Positions 6,130-7,288 of a stretch of 7,288 nucleotides of DNA are shown here, one piece after another. How positions within the stretch are numbered: the first letter of the stretch is position 1; each line of letters opens with the position of its first letter. The notes under the pieces were generated by a model. It did no database searches and had not been told where the DNA came from. It saw only the letters and a list, made by a program, of their open reading frames with translations. Origin of the DNA: JBLIAZ01 sp047632015 (lineage in GTDB: Bacteria; Bacteroidota; Bacteroidia; Flavobacteriales_C; GCA-002722245). A program made the translations under genes and the position numbers. The DNA is taken from assembly GCA_047632015.1 (NCBI GenBank), contig JBLIBC010000134.1, positions 1 to 7,288 of the forward strand, in the 5' to 3' direction.

Positions 6130-7018
6130 TCAAAATACCCATTAACCTATCCAACTCCTCGCCGGATTTGAACTTTATAACTACTTGTCCACCTCCTTTA
6201 TTGTTTGATTTCAAATCCACTTTTGTTTGAAGTAAATCAATTAAATTATCTTTAATTTTTTGATGAGAAAAAGACAAACTTATTTTTTTCTTTTTCACAG
6301 ATCCCGTCTTAACTTCCTTGCTTTCTCTAATTTCCTGCTCCAATTTCCTTACCGACCAAGATTCCTTTTTAATTTGATCAAATATGTACAATTGAATCTG
6401 CTCATCATCCAATGCTGCCAATGCCCTTCCGTGGCCAAAAGAAATTTCCTTTTTTGACAAGGCACTTTGAATTTCAGAAGGTAGTTTTAACAAGCGTAAA
6501 TAATTACTAGTACTTGCTCTGTTTTTACCTACCCTATTACCTAATTCCTCCTGTGTTAAATCACATTCCTTCACTAATCTGTCGTAGGATAATGCTACCT
6601 CAATTGGGTTCAAATCACGACGTTGAATATTTTCAACAAGCGCCATTTCCAACATCGCTTGATCGTTTGCAACCCTAATGTAAGTTGGTATTTCGGTTAA
6701 GCCTGCTGCCTGCGAGGCTCTTAGCCGACGCTCTCCTGAAATTAATTGGTACTTATCAGCCCCCAATTTCCTAACAGTTATTGGTTGTATAATTCCTAAT
6801 TCCTTTATGGATAAACTCAACTCCAGCAAAGCATTCTTGTCAAACTCCGTCCTTGGTTGAAAAGGGTTAGTCTCAATGGATTTAATACTGATGTTTTGAA
6901 TATTTGAAACTGAAGCAATTTGCCCATCAGTTTCCAAAGCAGGTTTTCTATCGTTAATTGCGTCACCCAATAAGGATTCCAACCCCCTACCTAATGCTCT
7001 TTTTTTTTCGTTTGCCAT
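6122..7018 (-). CDS. parB: Chromosome-partitioning protein ParB
   Basis: The protein binds parS sites near the origin, spreads as a CTP-dependent clamp and works with ParA in chromosome segregation. The 298-residue length is normal. The N-terminal KKRALGRGLESLL (5-17) is the usual ParA-stimulating peptide. The ParB/sulfiredoxin-like CTP-binding domain (about 42-135) carries NPFQPRT (51-57), GERRLRAS (95-102) and ENIQRRDLNPIE (129-140). The parS-reading helix-turn-helix domain (about 141-235) includes LTQEELGNRVGKNRASTSNY (154-173). A Lys-rich hinge (240-246) leads to the C-terminal dimerisation domain (about 247-298). The ATG at 7018 is preceded, after 8 nt, by AGGAA, which overlaps the parA stop, so translation is coupled to parA. 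The 3' end overlaps the DUF5683 gene by 8 nt. Confidence 0.97.
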   Translation of the reverse strand: MANEKKRALGRGLESLLGDAINDRKPALETDGQIASVSNIQNISIKSIETNPFQPRTEFDKNALLELSLSIKELGIIQPITVRKLGADKYQLISGERRLRASQAAGLTEIPTYIRVANDQAMLEMALVENIQRRDLNPIEVALSYDRLVKECDLTQEELGNRVGKNRASTSNYLRLLKLPSEIQSALSKKEISFGHGRALAALDDEQIQLYIFDQIKKESWSVRKLEQEIRESKEVKTGSVKKKKISLSFSHQKIKDNLIDLLQTKVDLKSNNKGGGQVVIKFKSGEELDRLMGILNA

Positions 7019-7026
7019 GGTAAATG

Positions 7027-7031
7027 TTCCT
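7027..7031 (-). promoter_or_regulatory. Ribosome binding site of parB overlapping the parA stop codon
   Basis: On the - strand, AGGAA lies 8 nt before the parB ATG at 7018 and shares two bases with the parA TAG stop. It is the clearest Shine-Dalgarno sequence I found in the window and fixes the parB start. Confidence 0.6.
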
Positions 7032-7288
7032 ATTGTCCGCTTTCAAGGTCAATTGTTTTCTCTTCCTGACTTATCTTGGTCAAGTCATTTTTTTGTAAAA
7101 CCTCCCTAGCCAAATTCAAATAATTTACTGCTCCTTTAGAACTTGCATCAAACATGATGATGGATTCTCCATGGCTAGGCGCCTCTCCTAAAGTAGTGTT
7201 CCTTTGAATAATCGTATCAAATACCATTTCCTGAAAATGTGATTTCACATCATCAACCACCTGATTTGCAAGCCTTAACCTTGTATCG
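7030..7288 (-). CDS. parA: Chromosome-partitioning ATPase ParA/Soj, C-terminal part only (partial)
   Basis: The frame is open to the right edge: codons before the internal GTG at 7260 read DTRLRLANQ, which aligns with the usual (Y)DxRxxLxxQV segment of ParA/Soj proteins. About 85 C-terminal residues are present. They include the signature TIIQRNTTLGEAPSHGESI, matching the conserved xIPRNxxLxEAPSxGxPI block, followed by the final helix SKGAVNYLNLAREVL. The Walker-type ATP-binding motifs lie outside the window. ParA forms ATP-dependent dimers on the nucleoid that ParB-parS complexes stimulate to hydrolyse ATP. After the canonical end there is an acidic tail of about 18 residues (ISQEEKTIDLESGQ). 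The stop is 11 nt from the parB start. Confidence 0.93.
   Translation of the reverse strand, partial: DTRLRLANQVVDDVKSHFQEMVFDTIIQRNTTLGEAPSHGESIIMFDASSKGAVNYLNLAREVLQKNDLTKISQEEKTIDLESGQ

Noticed and set aside
5640..6457. Short + strand open frames opposite the DUF5683 gene and parB
   Set aside because: Both are antisense shadows of conserved genes with no ribosome binding site or domain.
7225..7250. Half-site resembling parS (TTTCAC) inside parA
   Set aside because: The full parS palindrome (GTTTCACGTGAAAC-like) is not present here or anywhere I looked in the window.

Overview
The window looks like a chromosomal segment of a low-GC member of the Bacteroidota, probably an environmental Cytophagales-type lineage. 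Three things point there. The first is a PD40/OmpA cell-envelope protein with the TPR, beta-propeller, carboxypeptidase-regulatory-like and OmpA layout typical of the phylum. The second is a parA-parB pair followed by a DUF5683 membrane protein, a phylum-typical cluster. The third is that many starts lack a clear Shine-Dalgarno sequence. This assignment rests on gene content and was not tested by any search.

The left part (1-3550) is on the + strand. It begins inside a large OmpA-family envelope protein and continues 17 nt later with a short MgtC/SapB-family inner-membrane protein. A 134-nt gap follows, holding an A/T-rich candidate terminator and then an ECF-like promoter whose -35 element lies in a 12-bp palindrome. 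This leads into a sigma-70-family (ECF-like) sigma factor gene. Its last 14 nt overlap the start of a small single-pass membrane protein, which by position and topology is a candidate anti-sigma factor. The pair ends at a hairpin in a 78-nt convergent gap.

The right part (3629-7288) is all on the - strand. Read in the direction of transcription it is parA (only its C-terminal end is present), parB, a DUF5683 membrane protein, nth (endonuclease III) and then, after a 63-nt gap, a secreted protein of unknown function with degenerate YD/RHS-like repeats. The parA-parB spacing is 11 nt, parB and the DUF5683 gene overlap by 8 nt, and the DUF5683 gene and nth overlap by 4 nt (ATGA). These four genes therefore look like one translationally coupled operon joining chromosome segregation, an envelope protein and base-excision repair.

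There is no tRNA, rRNA, CRISPR array, insertion sequence or clear mobile element. Most of the window is ordinary core-type sequence. The items most worth a second look are the sigma/membrane-protein pair with its possible self-regulated promoter, the nth gene coupled to the par operon with an incomplete iron-sulfur cysteine set, and the divergent PorE-like OmpA protein.
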